Of a stretch of 64,000 nucleotides of DNA, positions 16,667 through 24,944 are shown piece by piece. The stretch is from Pararoseomonas baculiformis (lineage in GTDB: Bacteria > Pseudomonadota > Alphaproteobacteria > Acetobacterales > Acetobacteraceae). Position 1 is the stretch's first letter. Each line of letters opens with the position of its first letter. Made by a program: the position numbers and the translations under genes. The DNA lies in NCBI RefSeq assembly GCF_017813395.1, contig NZ_JAGIZB010000012.1, positions 1 through 64,000 on the forward strand. Direction: 5' to 3'. The notes beneath the pieces are model-generated. The model saw nothing but the letters and a program-made list of their open reading frames with translations, had not been told where the DNA came from and made no database searches.

Positions 16667-17643
16667 GGGGTCGTCTCCCAGATCTGGCGGTAGCGGGCTT
16701 CCTGGGCCGGCATCTGCGCCTCCCATTCTTCGCCCGGCAGGTAAGCCATGGGAAGCTCGAGCTGCCGGGCCTTCTCCGCCCATTCCGGTTTCGCGACCAC
16801 GCGGGCAACCGCTTCCTGCAGTCGCAGGGCAACCTCGTCCGGCACGCCGCGCGGCGCGCCAAGGCCGCGCTCGCTCGTCATCAGCACGTCGTAGCCGAGC
16901 TCCCGGAAAGTCGGGACATCGGGCATCAGGCTCCACCGATGCGTGCCCATGCCGGCCAGCGGCCGCAGCAGTGGGGTTTGCTGGCCAAGCATGCCGATTT
17001 CGCCGAGATTCAGCCCGGCAACATCGATCTGCTTCGCCAGCACGGCGTTCTTGACGAGCCCCGCGCCGGCGAAGGGGGCATGGATGAACTCCGTGCCGGT
17101 GGCTGCCTGGAACAGGGTGAGCCCGAGATGGTCATCGGTCCCGACGCCGGACGAGCCCACGCTGATCTCGCCCGGGCGCCGCCGCGCGTCCGCCACGAGG
17201 TCCGCGAGCGTCTTGTACGGGGAGTCGCGATGAACGACGAAGGCTGTCGGGTCGTCCACCAGCCGGGCGATGGCCCGGATCTTTGTCCGGTCGTAGCGCA
17301 CGCGCCGCTCGATCGGGACGGAGAGATAGCCCGGCGTGTTCAGTCCGCCAATGGTGTAGCCATCCGGCCGCGCCGCCTGGAGCGCGGCATAGGCGGTCTC
17401 CCCACCCGCGCCGGGCCGGTTGCTGATGACGAAGTTGGAGCCGGGCAACTCAGCGGCCATGAACTGCGCCAGCGCGCGCAGCATGACGTCCGTACCCCCG
17501 CCCGGCGCGAATCCGACCAGGATCTCGATCGGTCGTCCTGCGGGCCAGGCGGATTGCCCAAGGGCGGGACGGGCAAGCGGCGCGGTCGCCAGGCCGGCGC
17601 CGCCCGCCAGGAAGCAACGGCGCCCAAGTCTCATGTCTCGCAT
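16654..17643 (-). CDS. TctC/Bug-family substrate-binding protein 5
   Basis: A 329-residue Bug-type receptor with signal MRLGRRCFLAGGAGLATAP and processing near ALGQ, then PIEILVGFAPGGGTDVML, ISNRPGAGGETAYAAL and FIHAPFAGAGLVKNAVLA. It departs from the usual HVPYRG block (HAPFAG), so its ligand may differ from those of its neighbours. ATG 17643 was chosen for the signal peptide; GGAGG lies upstream. It precedes the fourth Bug gene with overlap, forming a tandem Bug pair in one operon. Confidence 0.9.
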   Translation of the reverse strand: MRDMRLGRRCFLAGGAGLATAPLARPALGQSAWPAGRPIEILVGFAPGGGTDVMLRALAQFMAAELPGSNFVISNRPGAGGETAYAALQAARPDGYTIGGLNTPGYLSVPIERRVRYDRTKIRAIARLVDDPTAFVVHRDSPYKTLADLVADARRRPGEISVGSSGVGTDDHLGLTLFQAATGTEFIHAPFAGAGLVKNAVLAKQIDVAGLNLGEIGMLGQQTPLLRPLAGMGTHRWSLMPDVPTFRELGYDVLMTSERGLGAPRGVPDEVALRLQEAVARVVAKPEWAEKARQLELPMAYLPGEEWEAQMPAQEARYRQIWETTPWQR

Positions 17644-17781
17644 GCTTTCTTGTTCCTCCTCGTCTTGAAGCTGTGCGGCGCGCAGCCGCGCCGCCGGCAC
17701 GCCTGTGAACCCGGTCGCCCGCAGTACTTTCAGGAAGGCGCGGCGAGGATGCTCGGCATGATGGTCGCTCCTCCCGCCCCG

Positions 17782-18798
17782 TCAGACCGCCCGGTCGAGA
17801 TGGGCAGGCAGGCTGCCTGGAACGACCACGGCGCCTTCCAGCGCTGGCAGTCGCTTCGCGAGCACCGCGATGATGCTCTCCGCCGCGCCGCAGGCCATGC
17901 CGGTTGCGCCGCGCGGCGTGTTGGCGGCCAGGTGCGGGGTGGCGACGACGCGCGGGTGGGTGCGGAATGGGCTGTCAGCCTCCAGCGGCTCCTGCACGAA
18001 GACGTCCACGCCCGCCCAGCTCAGCTGGCCAGAGTCGAGGGCGGCGAGCAGCGCGCCCTGGTCCACGATGCCGCCGCGTGCGGTGTGGACGAGAATGGCG
18101 CCGCGCGGCAGCAGCGCCAGTTCATCCCTGCCGATGAGGCCGCGGGTCTCGGCCTCCAATGGGCAGTGCAGGGACAGCACCTCGGACTGGCGCAGCAGCC
18201 CGGGCAGGGTCTCCACCCGCTCAGCCGGGCCAGAGAGCGGTCCCGCGGGCAGCAAGGGGTCATAGGCCAGCACGCGCATCCCGAAGGCAGCGGCCATGCG
18301 CGCGACCTTGGAGCCAATCGCCCCGTAGCCGACGATGCCGAGCGTCATGCCATCGATGTCGCGCGTCATGCGGGAGGTTTTCTCCCAGAGCCCCTCGCGC
18401 ATGCCGGAGGTGACGGAGGGCAGGTCTTTCAGCATGGTCAGCATCAGCGCCATGGCATGCTCGGCCACCGAGCGGGAGTTGGCACCGGCTGCGCGCGTCA
18501 CTGTCAGGTTGCGAGCACGAGCGGCGGGGATGTCGATGCCGTCGATGCCGGCGCCGTGACGTGCAACGACCCGCAATCCGGGCGCGGCGGCGTCCATCAC
18601 CGCTCCATTGATGATGCCCTGGCGGTGCAGGATGGCCACCGGCCGGTGCTCGCGGATGGCGGCCAGGAGCTCCTGCTCGCCCGGATAGCCGGAGGTGCAG
18701 CGCACGGCAAAGCCCGCTGCATCCAGCATCGTGACTGCCTCAGGGGCCAGCTTGGCGGCCGAAACGAGGACGGTTGGGCGCGGGGCGGTGTCGGTCAT
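17782..18798 (-). CDS. D-2-hydroxyacid dehydrogenase (NAD-dependent)
   Basis: A 338-residue cytoplasmic dehydrogenase of the D-isomer specific 2-hydroxyacid family (phosphoglycerate/hydroxypyruvate dehydrogenase-like). The Rossmann motif is LGIVGYGAIGSKVARM with Asp at the end of strand 2 (VLAYDP), indicating NAD preference. Catalytic residues are Arg in VHTARGGIVDQ, Glu in VFVQEPLEADSPF and His in VVATPHLAANT. It would interconvert a 2-hydroxy acid and a 2-oxo acid, fitting a pathway that ends in pyruvate or oxaloacetate-type products from the neighbouring aldolase. It lies 65 bases downstream of the RraA-like gene and 138 bases upstream of the Bug pair. Confidence 0.9.
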   Translation of the reverse strand: MTDTAPRPTVLVSAAKLAPEAVTMLDAAGFAVRCTSGYPGEQELLAAIREHRPVAILHRQGIINGAVMDAAAPGLRVVARHGAGIDGIDIPAARARNLTVTRAAGANSRSVAEHAMALMLTMLKDLPSVTSGMREGLWEKTSRMTRDIDGMTLGIVGYGAIGSKVARMAAAFGMRVLAYDPLLPAGPLSGPAERVETLPGLLRQSEVLSLHCPLEAETRGLIGRDELALLPRGAILVHTARGGIVDQGALLAALDSGQLSWAGVDVFVQEPLEADSPFRTHPRVVATPHLAANTPRGATGMACGAAESIIAVLAKRLPALEGAVVVPGSLPAHLDRAV

Positions 18799-18863
18799 GA
18801 GGCGATCCCAGGAGAGGTCTCGGTAGGCAGGGGCAGAGGGTTCTGCGTGCGCGCGGAGCAGCC

Positions 18864-19544
18864 CTAGTCGAGCCCTTCGCAGCCCAGCTTGCGGAGCGAG
18901 GCATCGACCCAGGACGCGTCATGTGTGCCGGACGCGATATTGGCCATCTGCCTCTCCTCCGCGGCCTGCTTCGCGCTCGCCGCGGCGTGGATGGCCTCCG
19001 CCTCTCCGAAGGGCACGCAGAGCAGGCCGTCATCGTCGCCGAGGACAAGGTCTCCCGGCGAGATCACCATGCCGTCGATGGCGACCGGCACGTTGATCTC
19101 GCCCGGCCCGTCCTTGTACGGGCCGCGATGCGTCACGCCGGCGGCGAAGACCGGGAAGTCCTGCGCGCGAATGGCGGCGCTGTCGCGGATCGCGCCGTTG
19201 ATGACGATGCCGGCGAGGCCACGCCTCACCATCTGCGCCAGCATCAGCTCGCCGATCAGGGCATTCGTCAGGTCGCCCCCCGCATCCACCACGATCACGT
19301 CACCGGGCTGCGCGAGGGCGATGGCCTTGTGGATCATCAGGTTGTCGCCGGGGCGTGTCTTCACGGTCAGGGCGGGGCCGGCGAGCACGGCGCCAGGTGC
19401 CTGCATCGGCCGCAGGCGCGCACCGCCAGCCGTCATGCGGGACATCACGTCGCTCACGTTGGCAACGGGAAGGCTGCGGAAGCGCGTCACCAAGCCCGCA
19501 TCCACGTGTCGGCTGCGCTGATGAATACGGAAGCCGATCGCCAT
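18864..19544 (-). CDS. RraA/HMG-CHA aldolase-family protein
   Basis: A 226-residue protein of the RraA-like fold that includes 4-hydroxy-4-methyl-2-oxoglutarate/4-carboxy-4-hydroxy-2-oxoadipate aldolases (GalC, LigK, ProA) and oxaloacetate decarboxylases. Key blocks are ANVSDVMSRMTAGG, KTRPGDNLMIHKAI, GDVIVVDAGGDLTNALIGE, VINGAIRDSAAI (metal/substrate Arg-Asp pair) and VLGDDDGLLCVP. The Arg-Asp with the upstream Gly-Glu loop is the catalytic signature of the aldolases rather than of the RNase E inhibitor RraA. ATG 19544 follows GGGAGG and lies in the divergent promoter region. It leads the operon with the GalB-like hydratase, the preceding step in gallate catabolism. Confidence 0.86.
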   Translation of the reverse strand: MAIGFRIHQRSRHVDAGLVTRFRSLPVANVSDVMSRMTAGGARLRPMQAPGAVLAGPALTVKTRPGDNLMIHKAIALAQPGDVIVVDAGGDLTNALIGELMLAQMVRRGLAGIVINGAIRDSAAIRAQDFPVFAAGVTHRGPYKDGPGEINVPVAIDGMVISPGDLVLGDDDGLLCVPFGEAEAIHAAASAKQAAEERQMANIASGTHDASWVDASLRKLGCEGLD

Positions 19545-19672
19545 GGCTGCCCTCCCGGGGACGGGCGCCGTTCCGCGCCGATTTGTTGACACCGCCGCGC
19601 AGCCAGTGCGAGAAGCACCCGAAGAAAACGCAACGCCGTTTCGAAATAGCCGAGTGGGAAGAGGAAGCGCAA
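19545..19672. promoter_or_regulatory. Divergent promoter region with candidate IclR-type dyads
   Basis: A 128-base gap between the divergent aldolase operon and the Bug/SMP-30/IclR unit. It holds TTGACA at 19586-19591 (a -35-like box on the plus strand), an interrupted dyad AAACG-6-CGTTT at 19626-19641 and an overlapping palindrome TTTCGAAA at 19639-19646. An IclR regulator is encoded at the end of the plus-strand unit, so this gap is its most likely binding region. The individual sites are guesses. Confidence 0.4.
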
Positions 19673-20671
19673 GTGATCAATCAGCATCCCCGCCACATCG
19701 CCCGCCGCAGCCTCATCCGGGCGGGGCTCGCAGCGCCGCTCGCCGGATTGGCGCGCCCGGCGCTCGCGCAGGGGGAATACCCGTCCCGTGCCGTGCGGGT
19801 GATCGTGCCCTGGGCACCGGGCGGGGCGGTGGACACGCTGGCTCGCCGCCTCGGCCAGAAGCTGGCGGACGAGCTGGGCCAGAGCTTTGTGATCGAGAAT
19901 AAATCAGGCGCCACCGGCACGATCGGCGCCGCGGAGGCCGCGCGCAGTGCACCCGATGGCTACACGCTGCTGGCGATGGACAACACCTACGCCATGCTGC
20001 CCTATCTCTTCAGTCGCCTGCCCTTCGATCACGCGACGGCGTTCCAGCCCATCACCGTCACCGCCTTCTCCCCAATCCTCATCGCGGTGGGCGAGAAATC
20101 GCCGTATCGCGACCTCGCATCCCTCATCGCGGCGGCGAAAAAGGATCCGGAGAAGCTGACCTATGGCACGGGCGGCATGGGCAGCGCTCCGCATTTTGCT
20201 ACGCTTGCCTTCGAGCGCGCGGCGGGGGTGAAGCTCTACCACGTGCCCTTTCGCGGGGCCGGCGAGGCGGTGATCGGCGTCCTCTCGGGCAATGTGGACC
20301 TCGTGATGCTCTCGCCCGGCTCGGCGCTCGGCAATATTCGTGGGGGCCAGCTCCGCGCGCTCGCAATCAGCGGAGACCGCCGCGTGGCGGCGCTGCCGGA
20401 CGTACCTACCTTCAGCGAGGCCGGACTGCCGGGCTTCGGGGTCGTCAACTGGTCCGGGCTTGCTGCCCCGAAGGGCACGCCCGAGGCGATCATGCAGCGG
20501 CTGCACCAGGCGGCCGCTCGCGCCCTGGCGGCGCCGGACATGAAGGCCTTCATCGCCGACCTCGGCTCGGAGCCCGGCGGCATCACCCCCGCCGCCTTCT
20601 CGCAGCTGCTGATCGAGGAGGCCGCCCGCTGGCGCGAGGTCGCGGCCTCGGGCGGCATCGAGCGGCAGTAG
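19673..20671 (+). CDS. TctC/Bug-family substrate-binding protein 6
   Basis: A 332-residue Bug-type receptor. The signal is HIARRSLIRAGLAAPLAG ending at ALAQ, then PSRAVRVIVPWAPGGAVDTL, the VIENKSGATGTIG loop and YHVPFRGAGEAVIGVLSG. GTG 19673 with GAGGAAG upstream gives a normal-length export signal; the frame is open further upstream but overlaps the divergent promoter. It is the first gene of the plus-strand unit with the SMP-30 protein and the IclR regulator. Confidence 0.91.
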   Translation: MINQHPRHIARRSLIRAGLAAPLAGLARPALAQGEYPSRAVRVIVPWAPGGAVDTLARRLGQKLADELGQSFVIENKSGATGTIGAAEAARSAPDGYTLLAMDNTYAMLPYLFSRLPFDHATAFQPITVTAFSPILIAVGEKSPYRDLASLIAAAKKDPEKLTYGTGGMGSAPHFATLAFERAAGVKLYHVPFRGAGEAVIGVLSGNVDLVMLSPGSALGNIRGGQLRALAISGDRRVAALPDVPTFSEAGLPGFGVVNWSGLAAPKGTPEAIMQRLHQAAARALAAPDMKAFIADLGSEPGGITPAAFSQLLIEEAARWREVAASGGIERQ

Positions 20672-20681
20672 GCCTGCCCGG

Positions 20682-21605
20682 ATGAGCTTCTTTGCCCCAC
20701 CGCCCCGGATCGAGACCGAGGTCTTCACCCGCCTTCCCGAGCGGTTCCGCAGCGCGCGCCGCTCGGCCTGGGCCGATGCCAACCGCGCCGGACGCCCGGT
20801 GGACAGCTTCCTGGAAGGGCCTTCCTTCGACCGTCAGGGCCGCCTCTACGTTACCGATATCCCCTTCGGGCGCGTCTTCCGCATTTCGCCCGAGGGAGAA
20901 TGGGAGCAGGTGGCCGAGTATGATGGCTGGCCGAACGGCCTGAAGATCCACCGGGACGGGCGGATTTTCATCACCGACTACAAGCGCGGGATTATGCTGC
21001 TGGATCCGGACAGCGGGCGGGTCACGCCCTTCCTGGAGACGGCGCGGTCCGAGAGCTTCAAGGGCGTCAACGACCTCGTCTTCGGGCCGGCGGGCGACCT
21101 GTACTTTACTGACCAGGGGCAGACCGGGCTGCAGGACCCGACGGGGCGGGTGTACCGCCTGGATACGGAAGGCCGCCTCGACCTCCTGATCGACACGGTG
21201 CCCAGCCCCAACGGCATCGTGGTGGCCCCGGACGCCTCCTTTCTGCTGGTGGCCGTCACCCGTGCCAACCAGATCTGGCGCCTGCCGCTACATGCCGACG
21301 GCAGCGTCACGAAGGCCAGCATCTTCTGCCATCTCCATGGCGGGCCCAGCGGGCCGGACGGGCTGGCGCTGGATGCCGAGGGGGGCCTGCTGGTGGCCCA
21401 TGCCGGTTTCGGGACCGTCTGGCGTCTCTCCTCCCGGGCTGAACCCCTTGCGCGCATCGCCTCCTGTGCCGGGTGGTCCACCACCAATCTTGCCTTCGGA
21501 GGGCCGGGTGGGCGGAGCCTCTTCGTCACCGAGTCCGAGACGGGGGTCATTCTGAGGGCGGGCCTGGAAGTACCAGGCCTCCCGCTCTTCTCCCACGCTG
21601 CGTGA
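20682..21605 (+). CDS. SMP-30/gluconolactonase-family protein
   Basis: A 307-residue six-bladed beta-propeller of the SMP-30/gluconolactonase/LRE family, which hydrolyses sugar or aromatic-derived lactones with a divalent cation. Ligand positions visible are Glu in FLEGPSFDRQGRLY, Asn in GWPNGLKIHRDGR, Asn in VPSPNGIVVAPD and Asp in GPSGPDGLALDAEGG. It has no signal peptide and is probably cytoplasmic. The start lies ten bases after the Bug stop. A lactonase next to an amidohydrolase of lactonase type suggests a lactone intermediate in the pathway. Confidence 0.88.
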   Translation: MSFFAPPPRIETEVFTRLPERFRSARRSAWADANRAGRPVDSFLEGPSFDRQGRLYVTDIPFGRVFRISPEGEWEQVAEYDGWPNGLKIHRDGRIFITDYKRGIMLLDPDSGRVTPFLETARSESFKGVNDLVFGPAGDLYFTDQGQTGLQDPTGRVYRLDTEGRLDLLIDTVPSPNGIVVAPDASFLLVAVTRANQIWRLPLHADGSVTKASIFCHLHGGPSGPDGLALDAEGGLLVAHAGFGTVWRLSSRAEPLARIASCAGWSTTNLAFGGPGGRSLFVTESETGVILRAGLEVPGLPLFSHAA

Positions 21606-21660
21606 CCGCGCTGGACGTCCGGGTTGCTGCGCGCGCGGGCGGGCCGTAACCGTGCACGTC

Positions 21661-22377
21661 ATGAACACTCAGACACGCTCGAATGCTTCGCTGGAGGGCG
21701 TCGCCTCTGTAGGCCGGGCCCTCACCCTGCTGTCCGCGTTCCGCAAGGGGGATGATGCCGTCACCCTGGCCGAGCTGACTGCCCGGACGGGGCTCGTGAA
21801 GACCACGATCATGCGGCTGGCCATCACCATGGAGGCGCATGGTTACCTCGTGCGCCTCCCGGACGGCTCCTACCGTTTGGGGGCGGAGCTGTTCCGGCTC
21901 GGCTCGGTCTACCAGCAGTCTTTCCGGATGGAGGCGCACGTCATGCCGGCGCTGGAAAGGCTGGTGGCCCAGACGGGTGAGAGCGCGTCCTTCTACGTCC
22001 GTAGTGGTGAGCACCGGCTCTGCCTGTACCGCGTCGACTCCCCGCACCGCTTGCGGCTGCATGTCCGCCAGGGCGACATGCTCCCGATGGATAATTCCGC
22101 CATCGCGCAGGTGCTGCGGATCTTCGGGACAACGCCACTGCCGCAAGAGGCGGCTACGACCCCGGTGCCGCTTTATACCGGGGGCGAACGAGACCCTCAT
22201 GTCGCGGGTGTGGCCACCCCCGTCTTTGGGCCAGGCGATAATTTCGCAGGTGCTCTTTGCCTCACCGGGCCCGTGACCCGGCTCACCTGGGATGCGGCGG
22301 AAACGGCCAGTCCGATGCTGCTCCAGGTCGCGGCGGAGCTGACGCGCTCACTCGGTGGCGTGCTTCCAGCTGTGTAG
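21661..22377 (+). CDS. IclR-family transcriptional regulator
   Basis: A 238-residue regulator. The N-terminal winged helix-turn-helix reads SVGRALTLLSAFRKGDD, LAELTARTGLVKTTIMRLA and YRLGAELFRLG, followed by a GAF-like effector domain (about residues 80-238) with MLPMDNSAIAQVLRIF and VAGVATPVFGPGDNFAGAL. IclR proteins commonly control aromatic and organic acid catabolism from an adjacent divergent promoter. ATG 21661 is preferred over GTG 21652; neither has a strong ribosome site. The effector domain lacks the usual Cys-Gly rich end, a minor oddity. Confidence 0.88.
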   Translation: MNTQTRSNASLEGVASVGRALTLLSAFRKGDDAVTLAELTARTGLVKTTIMRLAITMEAHGYLVRLPDGSYRLGAELFRLGSVYQQSFRMEAHVMPALERLVAQTGESASFYVRSGEHRLCLYRVDSPHRLRLHVRQGDMLPMDNSAIAQVLRIFGTTPLPQEAATTPVPLYTGGERDPHVAGVATPVFGPGDNFAGALCLTGPVTRLTWDAAETASPMLLQVAAELTRSLGGVLPAV

Positions 22378-22757
22378 CGTTGATATCCATCTGGTCTGGC
22401 AGGCCTGGGCGTCGGCCTTCGCCCGTATCTCCGTTGCCGTGAGGTATCTTGCGGGCTGCTGGGCGCTTAGCTGCTGACTCAAGAGTTGTGAAAAGTTTCG
22501 CTACCCTGCTTACAAGTGCCCCGCCCGGGCGCGTCCGTCCTGGCAAGGTCTGGCCGATAGCCGACTGACCGCTTCCGGGATAGCAGTGGCGCGAAGTATA
22601 CATCAGCGGCCAGACCGCTGACGTTTATTCGCCCCTGACGAGGGCTCCTGGCAGTCTGTCGGCGCATGGGCCTGCGTTCCTGGCCCCGACCACGTCTTGT
22701 GGGACGGCAATGCGCGCATCGGCGCGGCGGGGGGCTGCCGCGCCGATCTTCGGCATG
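22378..22757. other. Gene-free stretch
   Basis: About 380 bases between the convergent IclR and LTXXQ genes. No coding frame is supported. A short GCCGA/TCGGC hairpin lies a few bases beyond the LTXXQ stop (about 22743-22755) without a T-run. Confidence 0.5.
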
Positions 22758-23273
22758 TCAGCCCTCCTCCTCGAACAGCCAGAGCTGCGCGCTCGGCTGG
22801 TTGGGGCCGCCCGTGTCATCCATGCCCAGGAAGGCCGGGACGCGACGGCGCTGCGCCTCGCTGAGGGAGTCGACCAGCGGCTTGGCCGCGCTGACGAAGC
22901 GGCGCAGTTCGCGGGCCCGCATCTCCTCGGCATCCGCAATGCCACTCAACACGTCGAGGAAGTGAGTGGGCGCGGCCGCCGAGGTGCCCCGGGCGCGGCG
23001 CTCGGCGGCACCTCGCACGATATCGCGGATGGCGGCCTCGACCGGCTCCCAGAGCCGCTCCTGCTCCGGCGTCAGTTCCAGCACCGTCCTGATGGCGGCA
23101 AGGCGGGCGTTCAGCACGGCGCGGGCGTCGGCCTCGGTGAACGCCGGGTACCGCGGCCCCTGCTGCGTGACCGGGGCGGAGGGCACTGCCGGGGCAGGCT
23201 GCGCATGCACGGCAGCCATGGGGACGGAGGCCATGAGGGTAGCGGCCATCAGAGTGAGACGCAGGGCTTTCAT
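22758..23273 (-). CDS. LTXXQ/Spy-like periplasmic protein
   Basis: A 171-residue exported protein. It has a signal peptide (MKALRLTLMAATLMASVP, cleavage near VHAQ), then a helix-rich domain with RLAAIRTVLELTPEQERLWE, which carries the L-T-x-x-Q motif of the Spy/CpxP family, and a second Gln-rich helix ending in ARELRRFVSAAKPL. Spy-type proteins are periplasmic chaperones or envelope stress dampers; whether this one is a chaperone is not shown. GGAGA precedes ATG 23273. Its last 30 codons are strikingly similar to a remnant at 36838-36932. Confidence 0.82.
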   Translation of the reverse strand: MKALRLTLMAATLMASVPMAAVHAQPAPAVPSAPVTQQGPRYPAFTEADARAVLNARLAAIRTVLELTPEQERLWEPVEAAIRDIVRGAAERRARGTSAAAPTHFLDVLSGIADAEEMRARELRRFVSAAKPLVDSLSEAQRRRVPAFLGMDDTGGPNQPSAQLWLFEEEG

Positions 23274-23314
23274 CGGGATGTCTCCTGTTCGTTCGGGTTC
23301 AAAGGATTCCGGAG

Positions 23315-23677
23315 CTACCGCCAGCCACCGCCGGGCAAGGCACCGTGATAGGGGGTGTCGCGGCAGTGGCCCCAGGGGCCGCGCCAGAAGCCGGGCGGGC
23401 AGCCATTCCCGCCGTGATAGACCGGTGGCGGAGGCGGCGCGTAGAAGTAGCCTGGGCCGGGACCGCGGCAGCCGCCCCAGGGCCCACGCCAGCGGCCGGG
23501 GCCGCAGCCCTCGGCGACGGGGATGATCGGTGATGCGACACCGGGGACAGGAGGCGTGAACACGGCCTCGGTCAGCACGGGCGATGCTGGAAGCGGGGGC
23601 GCGCTCTGGTTGTGCGCCATTGCGGGAGCGGTGCTGGCGATCGCCACGGCGGCGATGATGCCGAGAAGGGTTTTCAA
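23315..23677 (-). CDS. GCG_CRPN-type exported small protein
   Basis: A 120-residue exported protein with a signal peptide (LLGIIAAVAIASTAPAMA) and two related Cys-containing motifs, EGCGPGRWRGPWGGCRG and NGCPPGFWRGPWGHCRD, separated by a Pro/Tyr-rich linker. The motifs match the GCG-prefix/CRPN family seen in Methylobacterium and relatives. No function is known; paired Cys residues suggest disulphide-stabilised hairpins in the periplasm. The start is TTG 23677 (no ATG fits the signal) with AGAGG upstream. It lies 41 bases before the LTXXQ gene, likely in one operon. Confidence 0.7.
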   Translation of the reverse strand: MKTLLGIIAAVAIASTAPAMAHNQSAPPLPASPVLTEAVFTPPVPGVASPIIPVAEGCGPGRWRGPWGGCRGPGPGYFYAPPPPPVYHGGNGCPPGFWRGPWGHCRDTPYHGALPGGGWR

Positions 23678-23735
23678 GGCACGATCCTCTCTTGCGGAAC
23701 ATGGTTGGGTGGTGAGGGTGCGTCGGCTTTGGGCG

Positions 23736-24206
23736 TCAGTCCGGGCGGATGGCCGGCCCCAGGAGTTCAAAGCCCCAGTACTCCTCGAAGGTGGACAGCA
23801 CCGCCGGATCGGCCGTGCCGCCGCGCATGACGCCGGCGAACTCCGTGAAGAAGCCCGCGGCATCGAGCCCCGGCATGATCAGAACGAGTTGGCTTGCCGG
23901 GCCGTCCGTGACGTTGAGGAAGCGGTGCTCCGCCCCGCCGGGAATGCAGACCAGGTCACCCATCGATGCGTCGAAGCGCTTCCCATCCACCTCGAAGAGG
24001 AAGCTACCGCCGGTGATACAGTGGATTTCCGTCTCGGGGTGGCGGTGCAGCGGCAGTCCCGAGCCCGCAGCGTGAACGGTCTCGATGACCGTCAGCTGCC
24101 CGTCGTTCCTCCGTCCCGAGAGTCGGACCCGCAGGTCCAGCCCGATCTCGGGGATGCGGATCGGCTCGCCGCCAGCCGTGTCGTGTAGGAAGTCAAACTC
24201 CGTCAC
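23736..24206 (-). CDS. Cupin-domain protein
   Basis: A 156-residue cupin. Motif 1 is LPLHRHPETEIHCITGGSF (HxH...E) and motif 2 is GDLVCIPGGAEHRFLN (third His). The fold suggests a metal-dependent isomerase, dioxygenase or sugar-binding protein; the substrate is unknown. GTG 24206 is preceded by GGGAGAGA. It is in tandem between the lipoprotein gene (37 bases upstream) and the GCG_CRPN gene (58 bases downstream). Confidence 0.78.
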   Translation of the reverse strand: MTEFDFLHDTAGGEPIRIPEIGLDLRVRLSGRRNDGQLTVIETVHAAGSGLPLHRHPETEIHCITGGSFLFEVDGKRFDASMGDLVCIPGGAEHRFLNVTDGPASQLVLIMPGLDAAGFFTEFAGVMRGGTADPAVLSTFEEYWGFELLGPAIRPD

Positions 24207-24243
24207 GTCGTCTCTCTCCCTCCCGCACGGGGCCTGGCGGGCC

Positions 24244-24489
24244 TCAGCGGAAGGACTGCTTGGCCATCTCGATCTCGGTGAGGGCGCCACGGATCAGGCG
24301 CTCGGCCTCCGCCTTGTGGCCGGCGAAGCGGTTCGGGGCGCGGTTGAGGGACTCCAGCGCGCCGCGCAGCTGCGCCTCGGCGTCGTTCAGGTTGGGCCAG
24401 GGCTCCTGGGCGACGGCGCAGCCCGTGAGTGCGGCAAGCCCGGTCAGGGCGGCGGCGGAAGTGAGGGAGAGAGAGCCTCTGCGGGTCAT
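24244..24489 (-). CDS. Small lipoprotein of unknown function
   Basis: An 81-residue predicted lipoprotein. A short Arg-rich n-region (MTRRG) and hydrophobic stretch lead to the lipobox LTGC (Cys about residue 24). The mature part is one amphipathic helical hairpin (NDAEAQLRGALESLNRA and KAEAERLIRGALTEIEMAK). An in-frame ATG at 24516 would extend it by nine residues. It is probably the first gene of the four-gene minus-strand envelope cluster. Confidence 0.65.
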   Translation of the reverse strand: MTRRGSLSLTSAAALTGLAALTGCAVAQEPWPNLNDAEAQLRGALESLNRAPNRFAGHKAEAERLIRGALTEIEMAKQSFR

Positions 24490-24944
24490 GGTCCGAATTT
24501 CTCGTGTCATCTGCATCGTTGGCGCGCCCGGTACAGCGGGCTGCCTACGCTCCAGCGGTGATGTCCGGCGGAGCGAGGCGGCGCAGCCCGTAGGTCGCGG
24601 ACCAGGATGTAGATGGCGGGTCGGAACGAAGTCCTGAGCGCAGCCCGAAACATTCCCGAACTTCCGCCCGAGATGGCCGAAAACCCGATCGGAAGCTGAA
24701 ACTCCGCCGATGGCCTGCATGCGCGGCCGGCCCCCGAGTACGGCCGAGGGTAGACGGATCACCTGTTCGGATGCTGCGGCGGCAGGTGGTCAGGCTAGGG
24801 GTGTAAGAGGGTGGCTCGCCGCCGGAGCCGAGAGCAAGGCCTCTATCCCGGCGAGGCGAGGGCGCCGCAGGAACGGCGTCGCTCCCGTCACCAATTCAGA
24901 ACGACGAAGCCTGAACGGGCGAGCCGCCCTGGGCGGCTGCCGGC
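24490..24944. other. Gene-free stretch
   Basis: About 455 bases between the winged-helix/TPR gene and the lipoprotein gene, both on the minus strand. It should contain the end of one transcript and the promoter of the next. A strong short hairpin sits at 24922-24938; no coding frame is supported. Confidence 0.5.
24922..24938 (-). terminator. Hairpin after the winged-helix/TPR gene
   Basis: AGCCGCCC pairs with GGGCGGCT around one central base, starting seven bases beyond the stop codon on the minus strand. There is no U-tract, so termination is only suggested by position. Confidence 0.35.

Noticed and set aside
16660-18867. 735-codon plus-strand frame across the Bug and dehydrogenase genes
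   Set aside because: It runs antisense to two recognised genes and crosses their boundary. No motif.
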